A program made the translations under genes and the position numbers. This document shows positions 54,285 through 63,175 of a stretch of 64,000 bases of DNA, piece by piece. Within the stretch, counting starts at the first letter, position 1. The number at the start of each line of letters is the position of its first letter. Origin of the DNA: Allobosea sp. TND4EK4. Lineage in GTDB: Bacteria; Pseudomonadota; Alphaproteobacteria; Rhizobiales; Beijerinckiaceae. Location of the stretch: NCBI RefSeq assembly GCF_900156025.1, contig NZ_FTMO01000004.1:1-64000 (forward strand), in the 5' to 3' direction. The notes under the pieces were generated by a model. The model saw only the letters and a program-made list of their open reading frames with translations, was not told the origin of the DNA and did not search any database.

Positions 54285-55555
54285 GCGCGCCGCATCGGCA
54301 AGCCGGTGCGGTCGACGGGCCTCCGCGCATCGCCATCGCGATGAAGGGCTATCCGCGGCTGTCGGAGACCTTCATCGCGCAGGAGCTGCTGGGATTGCAG
54401 CAGCGCGGCGTAGGCTTCGAGATCTGGTCGCTGCGTCACCCGACCGATCCCGACAAGCACCTGATGCATCGGCAGATCACCGCGCCTTTGCGCTATCTGC
54501 CGGAATACCTGCATGACGATGCGGCCCGCGTCGGACTCGGGCTGCTCTCGGCGCTGCGGCGGCCGGGACTGTTCCGGATGCTGCCCGCCTTCCTGCGCGA
54601 TCTCGCCCGCGACCGGACGCGCAACCGCTGGCGCCGCTTCGGCCAGGCCTGCGTGATGGCGCGCGAGCTGCCGCAGGATATCCGGCATCTGCACGTACAC
54701 TACCTGCACACCCCGGCCTCGGTCATCCGCTACGCCGCGCTGCTGCGCGGTCTGACATGGTCCTTCTCCGCCCATGCCAAGGACATCTGGACCACGCCGG
54801 ACTGGGAGAAGCGCGAGAAGATCGCGGATGCGGCATGGGGCGTCACCTGCACGCAGGACGGCCACCGCGAGCTCGAACGGCTGTCCGACCGGCCGGGCAA
54901 GGTTGCGCTGCTCTATCACGGGCTGGATCTTTTGCGTTTTCCCGCGCCGCCGGAGCGGTCGATGCGCGACGGGTCCGATCCTGCCGATCCGCTGCTTTTC
55001 GTCACCATCGGCCGGGCGGTCGCGAAAAAAGGGCTCGACGACCTGCTCGGCGCGCTGGCGCGTCTGCCCGGAGGGCTGCATTGGCGCCTTACCCATATCG
55101 GAGGCGGCGAGAAGCTCGCGGCGCTGAAGGAGCAGGCGCAGGCGTTGGGGCTTGCCGACCGGATCGTCTGGGCTGGAGCGAAGGCGCAAGGCGAGGTGAT
55201 CGCGGCGCTGCGCGAGGCCGATCTCTTCGTCCTGCCGTCGAAGCAGGCCGGCGACGGTGACCGCGACGGGCTGCCGAACGTGGTGATGGAGGCGGCGAGC
55301 CAGGCCCTGCCGATCGTCGCCACGGACTTCGCCGGCATTCCCGAATTCGTGCGGCAGGGCGTCGAGGGCGTGCTGGTGCCGCCGGGCGACGTCGCGGCAT
55401 TGGCTGCCGCGCTGGCGGAACTCGGCGCGGCGCCGCAGCGGCGGGCCATGCTCGGCGAGGCCGCTTTCGCCCGGCTGACCGGCGCGTTCTCGGCCGAAGC
55501 CGGGCTCGACCGGATCGCGGCTTCCTTGCGCGGCTCGTCCGGTACTGCGGCTTGA
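54281..55555 (+). CDS. GT4 family glycosyltransferase (plus-strand unit)
   Basis: A 424-residue GT-B enzyme. The acceptor half starts IAIAMKGYPRLSETFIAQEL, a motif common in exopolysaccharide/colanic-acid type GT4s. FSAHAKDIW and TCTQDGHREL follow, with donor region NVVMEAASQALPIVATDFAG. The ATG at 54281 overlaps the methyltransferase stop. It overlaps the GT28-like gene by 4 bases (TTGA). Confidence 0.88.
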   Translation: MSAPHRQAGAVDGPPRIAIAMKGYPRLSETFIAQELLGLQQRGVGFEIWSLRHPTDPDKHLMHRQITAPLRYLPEYLHDDAARVGLGLLSALRRPGLFRMLPAFLRDLARDRTRNRWRRFGQACVMARELPQDIRHLHVHYLHTPASVIRYAALLRGLTWSFSAHAKDIWTTPDWEKREKIADAAWGVTCTQDGHRELERLSDRPGKVALLYHGLDLLRFPAPPERSMRDGSDPADPLLFVTIGRAVAKKGLDDLLGALARLPGGLHWRLTHIGGGEKLAALKEQAQALGLADRIVWAGAKAQGEVIAALREADLFVLPSKQAGDGDRDGLPNVVMEAASQALPIVATDFAGIPEFVRQGVEGVLVPPGDVAALAAALAELGAAPQRRAMLGEAAFARLTGAFSAEAGLDRIAASLRGSSGTAA

Positions 55556-56706
55556 GCGGTTCGGTCCTCATCGCGGTCACGCATCTGCTTGGCAGCGGCC
55601 ATCTGGTGCGCGCTGCGCAGCTCGCCCGGGCGCTGGCCGAGGATGGGTTTTCGGTGACGCTGGCAAGCGGCGGGATGCCGCTGCGGCCGATGGCCGGGGA
55701 GCCCTTCGCCTTCCTGCAATTGCCTCCGGTTCGCACCGAGGGCGTCGATTTCCGCAACCTGCTCGACGAGGGTGGGCTGCCGGCAGCGCCGGAGCGGATG
55801 GCGGCGCGCATCGCCATGCTGGAGGAGGAGGCGACGCGGCTGGCGCCCAACGCCGTCATCACCGAGCATTTTCCGTTCGGCCGGCGCCAGCTTGCAGGCG
55901 AGTTCCAGGCCCTGATCGCGGCGGCCAGGATCGCCAACCCGGCCGCGCTGGTACTGTCCTCGATCCGCGACGTGCTGGTGACGCCGAAGCCGGCCCGCAT
56001 CGCCGAGGCGCAGGAGCGCATCGCGCGGCTGTTCGACGCAGTGCTTGTGCATGGCGAGGAGAGCGTGCTGCCGCTGGCGCGCTCGTGGCCGATGACGGCG
56101 GAGCTTGCGGGCAAGCTGCGTTATGTCGGCTATCTTGGAAACACTGTGGCATCTCCGCCGCTCTCCGGAGATGGCGCAGGCGAGATCCTGGTCTCCGGCG
56201 GCGGCTCGGCGGCGGCGATGCCACTGTTCGATCTGGCGCTCGAGGCGGCGCGGCTGTCGTCCGGCCCGCAATGGCATGTGCTCGTCGGGCGGGGCGTGTC
56301 GGAGGGCGACTTTGCCCGACTGGCGGCTTCGGCGCCCGCCAATGCGACCGTCGAGCGGGCGCGGCCGGATTTTCCCGCTCTGCTCGCGCGCTGCGCGCTC
56401 TCGATCAGCCAGGCGGGCTACAACACGGTGCTCGATCTCGTCGCGGCCGGCCGGCCCGCGATCGTGGTGCCCTTCGACGCCGGGGGAGAGACGGAGCAGG
56501 GCGTCCGCGCCGGCGCGCTAGCTCAGGCGGGGATCGCGACGTGCCTGCGGCTCGATGCGCTGACGCCGCAGCGGCTCGCCGATGCGGTCGCAGCCGGGAT
56601 CGGCCGTCCCGTCCCGCGCGGGCTGATCGCCATCGATGACGGCCGGCGCGCGGCCGCGGCGGTGAAACGGCTTCTCGCCCGGCGCCGCTGGCCGGCCGAT
56701 CCTTGA
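55552..56706 (+). CDS. GT28-like glycosyltransferase (plus-strand unit)
   Basis: A 384-residue GT-B enzyme starting at TTG 55552, overlapping the GT4 stop by 4 bases. LLGSGHLVRAAQLARAL is the MurG-like N-terminal glycine loop, EILVSGGGSAAAMPLF starts the donor domain, and SQAGYNTVLDLVAAGRPAIV is the nucleotide-sugar motif. It is the plus-strand counterpart of the minus-strand GT28-like gene at 38871. Confidence 0.82.
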   Translation: MSGSVLIAVTHLLGSGHLVRAAQLARALAEDGFSVTLASGGMPLRPMAGEPFAFLQLPPVRTEGVDFRNLLDEGGLPAAPERMAARIAMLEEEATRLAPNAVITEHFPFGRRQLAGEFQALIAAARIANPAALVLSSIRDVLVTPKPARIAEAQERIARLFDAVLVHGEESVLPLARSWPMTAELAGKLRYVGYLGNTVASPPLSGDGAGEILVSGGGSAAAMPLFDLALEAARLSSGPQWHVLVGRGVSEGDFARLAASAPANATVERARPDFPALLARCALSISQAGYNTVLDLVAAGRPAIVVPFDAGGETEQGVRAGALAQAGIATCLRLDALTPQRLADAVAAGIGRPVPRGLIAIDDGRRAAAAVKRLLARRRWPADP

Positions 56707-56857
56707 GCCGGCATGCCCCTTGCGAAGGCGGGGTTGCAGCTTTGCGAATTGCCGCTCCCCGGCTTTCGCTCTAATGAGAGATGATCCGCCTCCCTCCTCG
56801 GTCGGCACTGGGCACCCGGTTCAACCCGGCCAAGGCCCCGCGCCCGGAGACTAGAAG

Positions 56858-57841
56858 ATGACGACGACGACTGCGCCCGGCCTGCCCGACATCAAGCTGT
56901 CGGTGCGCGAGACCTTCGGAATCGATTCCGATCTTGAGGTGCCGGCCTATTCGCAGACCGATCCGCATGTGCCCGATCTCGACCCGGACTACCGGTTCGA
57001 CCGCGACACCACGATCGCGATCCTGGCCGGCTTCGCGCATAACCGCCGCGTGATGATCTCGGGCTATCACGGCACCGGCAAGTCGACCCATATCGAGCAG
57101 GTCGCCGCACGCCTCAACTGGCCCTGCGTCCGCGTCAACCTCGACAGCCACGTCTCGCGCCTCGACCTCGTCGGCAAGGACGCGATCGTGCTGAGGGAAG
57201 GCAAGCAGATCACCGAGTTCCAGGACGGCATCCTGCCCTGGGCGCTGCAGAACAACATCGCGCTGGTCTTCGACGAATACGATGCCGGCCGCCCGGACGT
57301 GATGTTCGTGATCCAGCGCGTGCTGGAGCAGTCCGGCAAGCTGACGCTGCTCGACCAGAAGCGCGTCATCCGCCCGCACGGCGCCTTCCGCCTGTTCGCC
57401 ACCGCCAACACGGTCGGCCTCGGCGACACGTCGGGCCTCTATCACGGCACACAGCAGATCAACCAGGGCCAGATGGACCGTTGGTCGATCGTGACGACGC
57501 TGAACTACCTGCCGCATGACAACGAGGTCGAGATCGTTCTCGCCAAGTCGAAGCATTACCAGAAGACGCCGGACGGCAAGGACATCGTCAACAAGATGGT
57601 CCGCGTCGCCGACCTGACCCGCAACGCCTTCATGAACGGCGATCTCTCGACCGTGATGAGCCCGCGCACGGTCATCACCTGGGCGGAGAACGCGGCGATC
57701 TTCGGCGATATCGGCTTCGCCTTCCGCGTCACCTTCCTGAACAAGTGCGACGAGATGGAGCGCACGCTGGTGGCGGAATTCTTCCAGCGCTCCTTCGGCA
57801 AGGAACTGCCGGAGAGCGCGGCCAACGTGGTTCTCAGCTGA
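56858..57841 (+). CDS. cobS: Cobaltochelatase subunit CobS
   Basis: A 327-residue AAA+ ATPase of the aerobic CobN-CobS-CobT chelatase, which inserts cobalt into hydrogenobyrinic acid a,c-diamide. Walker A GYHGTGKS is at 69-76, Walker B is [11 protein letters not shown], and sensor/arginine residues are in [14 protein letters not shown]. Length fits CobS exactly. First gene of the cobS-GNAT-cobT unit; the large subunit cobN is not in the window. Confidence 0.95.
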   Translation: MTTTTAPGLPDIKLSVRETFGIDSDLEVPAYSQTDPHVPDLDPDYRFDRDTTIAILAGFAHNRRVMISGYHGTGKSTHIEQVAARLNWPCVRVNLDSHVSRLDLVGKDAIVLREGKQITEFQDGILPWALQNNIALVFDEYDAGRPDVMFVIQRVLEQSGKLTLLDQKRVIRPHGAFRLFATANTVGLGDTSGLYHGTQQINQGQMDRWSIVTTLNYLPHDNEVEIVLAKSKHYQKTPDGKDIVNKMVRVADLTRNAFMNGDLSTVMSPRTVITWAENAAIFGDIGFAFRVTFLNKCDEMERTLVAEFFQRSFGKELPESAANVVLS

Positions 57842-57855
57842 GGGTAGCGACAGCC

Positions 57856-58272
57856 ATGGCCACCCTCCAGCGCGAGACCGATGTCGCGGCGACGAGGGAG
57901 GCCGTGATCGCTGGGCTCAGCGCATACAACGCCGCGAGGATCGGCCCGCGCAACGGCGTGCCGCTGGCGCTCAGCCTGCGGGACGATGACGGCGCCATCG
58001 TCGGCGGGCTGATCGGCGAGCTGAAATGGCAATGGCTGCATGTCGATCTGCTCTGGATCGACGAGAGCCAGCGCGGCGCGGGCCATGGCGAGGGGCTGGT
58101 GGCGCTGGCCGAGGCCGCGGCACGCGATCATGGCGCGCGCGGCGTCTATCTCAGCACCATGAGCATCCAGGCCCCGGAGTTCTATCCCAGGCTCGGCTAC
58201 AAGCCCTGCGGCGTGATGGAGGACTATCCCGTCGCCGGCCAAAGGCTGCATCACTTCACGAAGGCGCTATGA
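57856..58272 (+). CDS. GNAT family N-acetyltransferase between cobS and cobT
   Basis: A 138-residue GNAT protein. The acetyl-CoA motif is [20 protein letters not shown], with strand 4 [11 protein letters not shown] and the C-terminal [20 protein letters not shown]. The ATG at 57856 lies 14 bases after cobS, and the stop overlaps the cobT start by 4 bases. Position implies a role linked to cobalamin synthesis, but the substrate is unknown. Confidence 0.85.
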   Translation: MATLQRETDVAATREAVIAGLSAYNAARIGPRNGVPLALSLRDDDGAIVGGLIGELKWQWLHVDLLWIDESQRGAGHGEGLVALAEAAARDHGARGVYLSTMSIQAPEFYPRLGYKPCGVMEDYPVAGQRLHHFTKAL

Positions 58273-60167
58273 GCATCTCGAACCGCAAGCCCGGTACGCC
58301 GAAGGAAGCCCCGTCCGAGCCGCTGAAGCGCGCCGTTTCGGGCGCGATGAAGGCGATCGCCCGCAAGCCGGAGATGGAAATCGTCTTCGCGGCCGACAAA
58401 CCCTCGCTCGTCGGCGAGCGGGCCCGTCTGCCCGAACCGCCGCGCAAGCTGACGCCCGGCGATGTCGCGATCCTGCGCGGCCATGCCGATTCCATGGCGC
58501 TGCGGCTCGCCTGTCATGACGCGACCGTCCATCGCCGCGCCGCGCCGGAAGGCGACGCGGCGCGCGCGGTCTTCGATGCGATCGAGCAGGCGCGGGTCGA
58601 GTCGATCGGTTCGCGGCGGATGGCGGGCATGGCCGGGAACATCGGCGCGATGCTGGAGGACCGCTATCACCGCGGCGGTCGCTACGAGGAGATCACCGAC
58701 CGGGCCGATGCGCCGCTGGAGGATGCACTGGCGCTGATGGTGCGCGAGCGGCTGACCGGGCTGAAGCCGCCCAAGGCGGCCGAGAAGATCGTCGATCTCT
58801 GGCGTGAGCAGATCGAGGCCAAGGCGGGCGGCGATCTCGACCGGCTGGCGAAGACGATCGAGGACCAGCGCGGCTTCGCCCGCACGGTGCGCGACATGCT
58901 CGCCGCTCTCGACATGGCCGACCAGTCGGCCCAGGGCGACGAGGCCGAGGAGGACGAGAACAACCAGGACCAGTCCTCCGAGGACCAGGAGCAGCAGGAA
59001 GGCGAATCGGAGCAGCAGAGCGGCTCGGAGCGCTCCGAGGTCGAGGTCAGCGACGACGCGACCGAGGAACTGGAGGACGGGGCCTCGGAAGCCAGCGACG
59101 CGCCGGCCGGCGATTGGGAGGAGGAGGACGAGAACTCCGAATCCGAGGAGGCCGGCGAAGCTCCGCGCCCGCGCGAGGGCAAGAACGACGGCCGCCAGGC
59201 GACCGATTACAAGGCCTACACCCAGAAATTCGACGAGATCGTCACCGCCGAGGAGCTCTGCGACGCCGAGGAGTTGACGCGGCTGCGCGCCTATCTCGAC
59301 AAGCAGCTGGCGCATCTGCAGGGCGTCGTCGCGCGGCTGGCCAACCGGCTGCAGCGCCGGCTGATGGCGCAGCAGAACCGCACCTGGCAGTTCGACCTGG
59401 AGGAGGGCGCGCTCGATCCGGCCCGCCTGCCGCGCATCATCCTCGACCCGTTCCAGCCGCTCTCCTTCCGGCAGGAATCGGACACGAATTTCCGCGACAC
59501 GGTGGTGACCCTGCTGATCGACAATTCCGGGTCGATGCGCGGCCGGCCGATCACGGTCGCGGCGACCTGCGCCGACATCCTGGCCCGGACGCTGGAGCGC
59601 TGCGGCGTCAAGGTGGAGCTTCTCGGCTTCACCACGCGCGCCTGGAAGGGCGGGCTCTCGCGCGAGGCCTGGCTGCAATCGGGCAAGCCGGCCAATCCGG
59701 GGCGCCTCAACGATCTCAGGCACATCATCTACAAGGCCGCGGATGCGCCCTGGCGGCGTGCCCGCAAGAATCTCGGCCTGATGATGCGCGAGGGGCTGCT
59801 GAAGGAAAACATCGACGGCGAGGCGCTGGATTGGGCGCATAAGCGCATCCTCGGCCGGTCCGAGCAGCGCAAGATCCTGATGGTGATCTCGGACGGCGCC
59901 CCGGTCGACGATTCGACGCTCTCGGTCAATGCCGGCAACTATCTGGAGCGGCATCTTCGCCATGTCATCGCGGAGATCGAGACGCGCTCGCCGGTCGAGC
60001 TGATCGCCATTGGCATCGGCCACGACGTGACGCGCTACTATCGCCGCGCGGTCACCATCGTCGACGCCGAGGAGCTGGGCGGGGTGATGACCGAAAAGCT
60101 GGCCGAGCTGTTCGAGGAGGACGGCGCGCAGGCGAAGGGCGGAGCGGGCGCGCGCCGCGGCCGTTGA
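58269..60167 (+). CDS. cobT: Cobaltochelatase subunit CobT
   Basis: A 632-residue subunit of the aerobic cobaltochelatase. The central acidic linker (about 222-300, rich in Glu, Asp, Ser and Gln) and the C-terminal von Willebrand A domain with MIDAS motif [10 protein letters not shown] (about 417-426) are diagnostic. It partners CobS in the AAA+ chaperone that drives CobN. Coupled to the GNAT gene upstream. Confidence 0.95.
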   Translation: MSISNRKPGTPKEAPSEPLKRAVSGAMKAIARKPEMEIVFAADKPSLVGERARLPEPPRKLTPGDVAILRGHADSMALRLACHDATVHRRAAPEGDAARAVFDAIEQARVESIGSRRMAGMAGNIGAMLEDRYHRGGRYEEITDRADAPLEDALALMVRERLTGLKPPKAAEKIVDLWREQIEAKAGGDLDRLAKTIEDQRGFARTVRDMLAALDMADQSAQGDEAEEDENNQDQSSEDQEQQEGESEQQSGSERSEVEVSDDATEELEDGASEASDAPAGDWEEEDENSESEEAGEAPRPREGKNDGRQATDYKAYTQKFDEIVTAEELCDAEELTRLRAYLDKQLAHLQGVVARLANRLQRRLMAQQNRTWQFDLEEGALDPARLPRIILDPFQPLSFRQESDTNFRDTVVTLLIDNSGSMRGRPITVAATCADILARTLERCGVKVELLGFTTRAWKGGLSREAWLQSGKPANPGRLNDLRHIIYKAADAPWRRARKNLGLMMREGLLKENIDGEALDWAHKRILGRSEQRKILMVISDGAPVDDSTLSVNAGNYLERHLRHVIAEIETRSPVELIAIGIGHDVTRYYRRAVTIVDAEELGGVMTEKLAELFEEDGAQAKGGAGARRGR

Positions 60168-61162
60168 TGCGCCTCCATCGTCGCCACCTGCTGGCGGGCC
60201 TCGCGGGGCTCGCCTTGCCGCGCGAGGCGCTTGCGGCCGAGCAGACGCGCTTTCCGGTCGAGATCGCTGCGCGCCGCATCTCCGCCTTCGAGCCGCGCAG
60301 CCCAGACAGGCGCCGCTTCGGCGCGCTGCAGTTTCGTGGCGGGCTTGTGCTCTCCTGCCATCATCCGCGATTCGGAGGCTTTTCGGCGCTGTGGCGCTCG
60401 GCCGATGGGCGCGATCTCGTCTCGCTGACCGATCGCGGCTACTGGCTGACGGCGAAGATCGCGTCCGATAAGGGGCGCCCTGTCGGGCTGGACGCCGCCG
60501 AGATGGCGGCGATGCTGGATGCCGCGGGGAGGCCTCTGGCGCGCTCCAGATCCTTCGATACGGAAAGCCTCGCGATTGTCGGGGGCCAGGCCTATGTCGG
60601 CGTCGAGCGTACCCATGAGATCCTGCGCTTCGACTGGGCGCGCGAGGGAGTCGAGGCGCGGGCACGCTCCCTGCCGGTGCCGGCGGCGCTCAAGAAACTG
60701 CCCCGCAATCGCGGGCTTGAGGCGCTCGGCATCGTGCCGGCCGGGGCGCACAAAGGCGCCATCGTCGCGATCTCGGAGCGCTCGGGCAAGGAAGACGAGC
60801 CGACGCTCGGCGCGCTGCTCGGCCAAGGCGCCCCGGCCTTCTTTCAGGTCGCTCGGCCGGGCGGCTACGACATCACCGACCTCGGCTTTCTGCCGGGCGG
60901 CGACATGCTGCTGCTGGAGCGTTGGTACCGGCCGCTGCGCGGCGCCGGGATGCGGATCCGGCGGATTGCCCTCGCCGATCTGAAGGCGGGAGCGCTGCTC
61001 GACGGGCCGGTGCTGATCGAGGCCGATCTGGGCTGCGAGATCGACAACATGGAAGGCCTGTCGGTCCATCAGGAAAACGGGCGGACGATCCTGACCCTGA
61101 TCTCGGACGACAATTTCTCGATCATTCAGCGCACGCTGCTGCTCGAATTCGAGCTGGTCTGA
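60167..61162 (+). CDS. Esterase-like (phytase-like) exported protein
   Basis: A 331-residue protein with a signal-like N-terminus ([23 protein letters not shown]). The mature part resembles the esterase-like activity of phytase family, a beta-propeller. FGGFSALWRSADGRDLVSLTDRG, GLEALGIVP and DNMEGLSVHQENGRTILTLI are its marker segments. ATG 60167 shares a base with the cobT stop; a TTG at 60164 is an alternative. Likely periplasmic; substrate not known. Confidence 0.8.
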   Translation: MRLHRRHLLAGLAGLALPREALAAEQTRFPVEIAARRISAFEPRSPDRRRFGALQFRGGLVLSCHHPRFGGFSALWRSADGRDLVSLTDRGYWLTAKIASDKGRPVGLDAAEMAAMLDAAGRPLARSRSFDTESLAIVGGQAYVGVERTHEILRFDWAREGVEARARSLPVPAALKKLPRNRGLEALGIVPAGAHKGAIVAISERSGKEDEPTLGALLGQGAPAFFQVARPGGYDITDLGFLPGGDMLLLERWYRPLRGAGMRIRRIALADLKAGALLDGPVLIEADLGCEIDNMEGLSVHQENGRTILTLISDDNFSIIQRTLLLEFELV

Positions 61163-61173
61163 CGATCCTCTGC

Positions 61174-61273
61174 CGTCGTTGCGAGGAGCGTCAGCGACGA
61201 AGCAATCCAGAAGGACCGGGCTGAAGCGCCCAACCCGGCCCTTCCGGATTGCTTCGCTTCGCTCGCAATGACG
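61174..61273. repeat. Dispersed palindromic repeat, copy 2
   Basis: About 100 bases with ends CGTCGTTGCGAG and CTCGCAATGACG, and an internal pair gaagcaatccagaa / ttccggattgcttc. It is related to the element at 4592-4680 and lies between the esterase-like gene and the rpmB terminator. Confidence 0.75.
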
Positions 61274-61288
61274 TGTGGAGCCCAAACG

Positions 61289-61311
61289 AAAAAAGCGGCC
61301 TTGCGGCCGCT
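61289..61311 (-). terminator. rpmB terminator
   Basis: On the minus strand AGCGGCC, loop GCAA, GGCCGCT is followed by T residues. It lies about 30 bases downstream of the rpmB stop. Confidence 0.85.
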
Positions 61312-61339
61312 TCCTTCAAACCCGAAAGGGCTGAACCGC

Positions 61340-61627
61340 TCAGTTGGCGGCGAGCTTCTTCTCGAGGTCGCGCTTCAGCGTGAGGGCGCCCGTCGAGAGG
61401 TCACCGGCCGCAGCCTTGAGCAGGAAGGCATCGAGGCCGCCGCGATGCTCGACCGAACGCAGGGCATTGGCCGAGATGCGAAAACGCACCGAGCGGCCGA
61501 GCGCGTCGGACTGCAGCGTCACGTTGACGAGGTTCGGGCGGAAGACGGTCTTCGTCTTGCGGTTCGAGTGGCTGACGAGGTGGCCGGTCTGGGTGGCTTT
61601 CCCGGTCAGTTCGCAACGGCGGGCCAT
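61340..61627 (-). CDS. rpmB: 50S ribosomal protein L28
   Basis: A 95-residue basic protein starting [20 protein letters not shown], with [19 protein letters not shown] and [21 protein letters not shown], as in alphaproteobacterial L28. The ATG at 61627 has AAGGAA 7 bases upstream; an in-frame ATG at 61699 is not used by the family. It has its own terminator. Confidence 0.97.
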   Translation of the reverse strand: MARRCELTGKATQTGHLVSHSNRKTKTVFRPNLVNVTLQSDALGRSVRFRISANALRSVEHRGGLDAFLLKAAAGDLSTGALTLKRDLEKKLAAN

Positions 61628-61919
61628 GATATCGTTCCTTACGTCCCCGGTTCGCTCAAACAAAAATGCCGACACGCGACGTGCCGGCCCTATGAGCACC
61701 GGAAGTCAAATTGAAGTCGCGGTTGCATAGCCAAGCCCGAAGCCGGCGTCAAGAAAAACTCCGGTCGAGCGGGGCGCGCTTCATCAGCGTTAACGGACCG
61801 TAAAGAGGCGGCGCCGATGCTCGTTGAGACCGCGATGGTGTCGCGGGGCGGGACGGCCACGATTCGGGCCGATTCGCCGTGCAATCCTCTGTTCCTCAGC
61901 GTCGCTCCGGAGAGACTGG

Positions 61920-62735
61920 ATGAAGCCCGCCGTTGCCGCGTCCCTGGCCACTGCGATCGTGACGGCCGCGCTCGCTGCCGGCCCGGCGCGGGCCGCCTCG
62001 CTCGATGCGCGCTATGACGTCTCGCTCCTGGGAATCACCTTCGGCACGGCCGGCCTCGCCGGCACCATCGACGGGTCCAATTACAAGCTCGACATGGTGG
62101 CCAAGCTCACCGGCATCGTCGGCGGTGTCACGGGCGGGCGCGGCTCGGGCGCTGCGACAGGCGCCATGCTCGGCGGCAAGCTCGCGCCCAGGACCTTCGC
62201 GGTGAGCTCCGCCAACAGCAGCGAGAGCCGGACGGTCAGGATGGCGCTGGCCGACAATGCCGTCGCAGGGGTCGATATCGAGCCGCCGATCGACGAGAAG
62301 CCGGACCGGGTCCCGCTGACCGACAGCCATCGCCGCAACATCGTCGATCCGCTCAGCGCCTTCCTGATGCCGGTCAACGGCAAGGGCAAGGACGGCGCCT
62401 GCAACCGCACGCTGCCGATCTTCGACGGCGCGGCCCGTTACGACATCAAGCTGACCGGTGCCGGCACCCGCAACGTCAAGCTCGAAGGCTATTCCGGGCC
62501 GGTCTCGATCTGCCAGGCGCGCTATGTGCCGATCGCCGGCCATCGGGCGCTGCGGCCCAGCACCAAGTTCATGGCCGAGAACAAGGACATCACCACCTGG
62601 CTCGCGCCGGTGGCGGGCACCGACGTGATGGTGCCGGTGCGCATTTCCGTGAAGACGATGATCGGCACGGCGGTGATCGAGGCGTCGAGCTTCAAGGTCG
62701 ATCCGGGCGTGACGGCGAGCACGGCGCGGAACTGA
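61920..62735 (+). CDS. DUF3108 domain exported protein
   Basis: A 271-residue protein with a signal peptide (MKPAVAASLATAIVTAALAAG, then ARA). LDARYDVSLLGITFGTAGLAG opens the DUF3108 beta-rich domain. DGKGKDGACNRTLPIFDGAARYDIKL and RYVPIAGHRA lie toward the end. ATG 61920 has GGAGAG just upstream. Family members are periplasmic or outer-membrane-associated beta proteins of unknown role. Confidence 0.8.
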   Translation: MKPAVAASLATAIVTAALAAGPARAASLDARYDVSLLGITFGTAGLAGTIDGSNYKLDMVAKLTGIVGGVTGGRGSGAATGAMLGGKLAPRTFAVSSANSSESRTVRMALADNAVAGVDIEPPIDEKPDRVPLTDSHRRNIVDPLSAFLMPVNGKGKDGACNRTLPIFDGAARYDIKLTGAGTRNVKLEGYSGPVSICQARYVPIAGHRALRPSTKFMAENKDITTWLAPVAGTDVMVPVRISVKTMIGTAVIEASSFKVDPGVTASTARN

Positions 62736-62746
62736 CGGGCGCCGTC

Positions 62747-62773
62747 ATGCTCGGGCCCGGCCCGAGCATTTTT
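62747..62773 (+). terminator. Terminator after the DUF3108 gene
   Basis: ATGCTCGG, GC-rich loop, CCGAGCAT followed by TTTT. The full palindrome is 23 bases. Confidence 0.8.
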
Positions 62774-62800
62774 GGAACCCGCGTCTTTCCTGTCATGATG

Positions 62801-62821
62801 TTCTCGGGTCAGGCCCGAGAA
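62801..62821. repeat. Short palindrome of a dispersed repeat type
   Basis: TTCTCGGG, TCAGG, CCCGAGAA, flanked by tcat/atga. Its arms share TCGGG/CCCGA with the terminator next to it. No T-run, so it is scored as a repeat rather than a terminator. Confidence 0.5.
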
Positions 62822-62833
62822 TGATGCGGCCGA

Positions 62834-63175
62834 TCAATGCGCCGCGGCCTTCGAGAACAGGTTGATCACCGCGACTCCGGCGACGATCAGCGCCATGCCG
62901 ATCAGGGCCGGGGCATCGAGCCTCTGGCCGAACAGCACGAGCGCGATCAGGCTGATCAGCACGATGCCGACGCCCGACCAGATCGCATAGGCGACACCGA
63001 CGGGGATCGTGCGCAGCGTGACCGAGAGGCAGTAGAAGGCGCAGCAGAAGGCCAGGACCGTGATCAGCGACGGCACCAGCCGCGTGAACTCGTTCGAGGC
63101 CTTCAGCGCCGAGGTGCCGATGACTTCGCTGAGGATGGCGCCGGCGAGCCAGAGATAGGCGGACAGGTCCTTCAC
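62834..63175 (-). CDS. Small multidrug resistance (SMR) transporter
   Basis: A 113-residue four-helix protein. YLWLAGAILSEVIGTSALK carries the essential membrane Glu (Glu17, equivalent to EmrE Glu14). AYAIWSGVGIVLISLIALVLF is the conserved third/fourth helix region. The GTG start at 63175 overlaps the stop of the upstream aminotransferase gene by 4 bases (GTGA). A proton-coupled exporter of small cations; coupling to an aminotransferase suggests a metabolite substrate is possible. Confidence 0.9.
   Translation of the reverse strand: MKDLSAYLWLAGAILSEVIGTSALKASNEFTRLVPSLITVLAFCCAFYCLSVTLRTIPVGVAYAIWSGVGIVLISLIALVLFGQRLDAPALIGMALIVAGVAVINLFSKAAAH

Noticed and set aside
56707..56857. Cobalamin riboswitch upstream of cobS
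   Set aside because: The 151-base gap lacks a recognisable B12-box or the expected helices, and is short for such an element.
62736..62833. Guanidine riboswitch for the SMR gene
   Set aside because: The sequence lies downstream of the SMR gene; the SMR start is inside the aminotransferase stop, leaving no leader.
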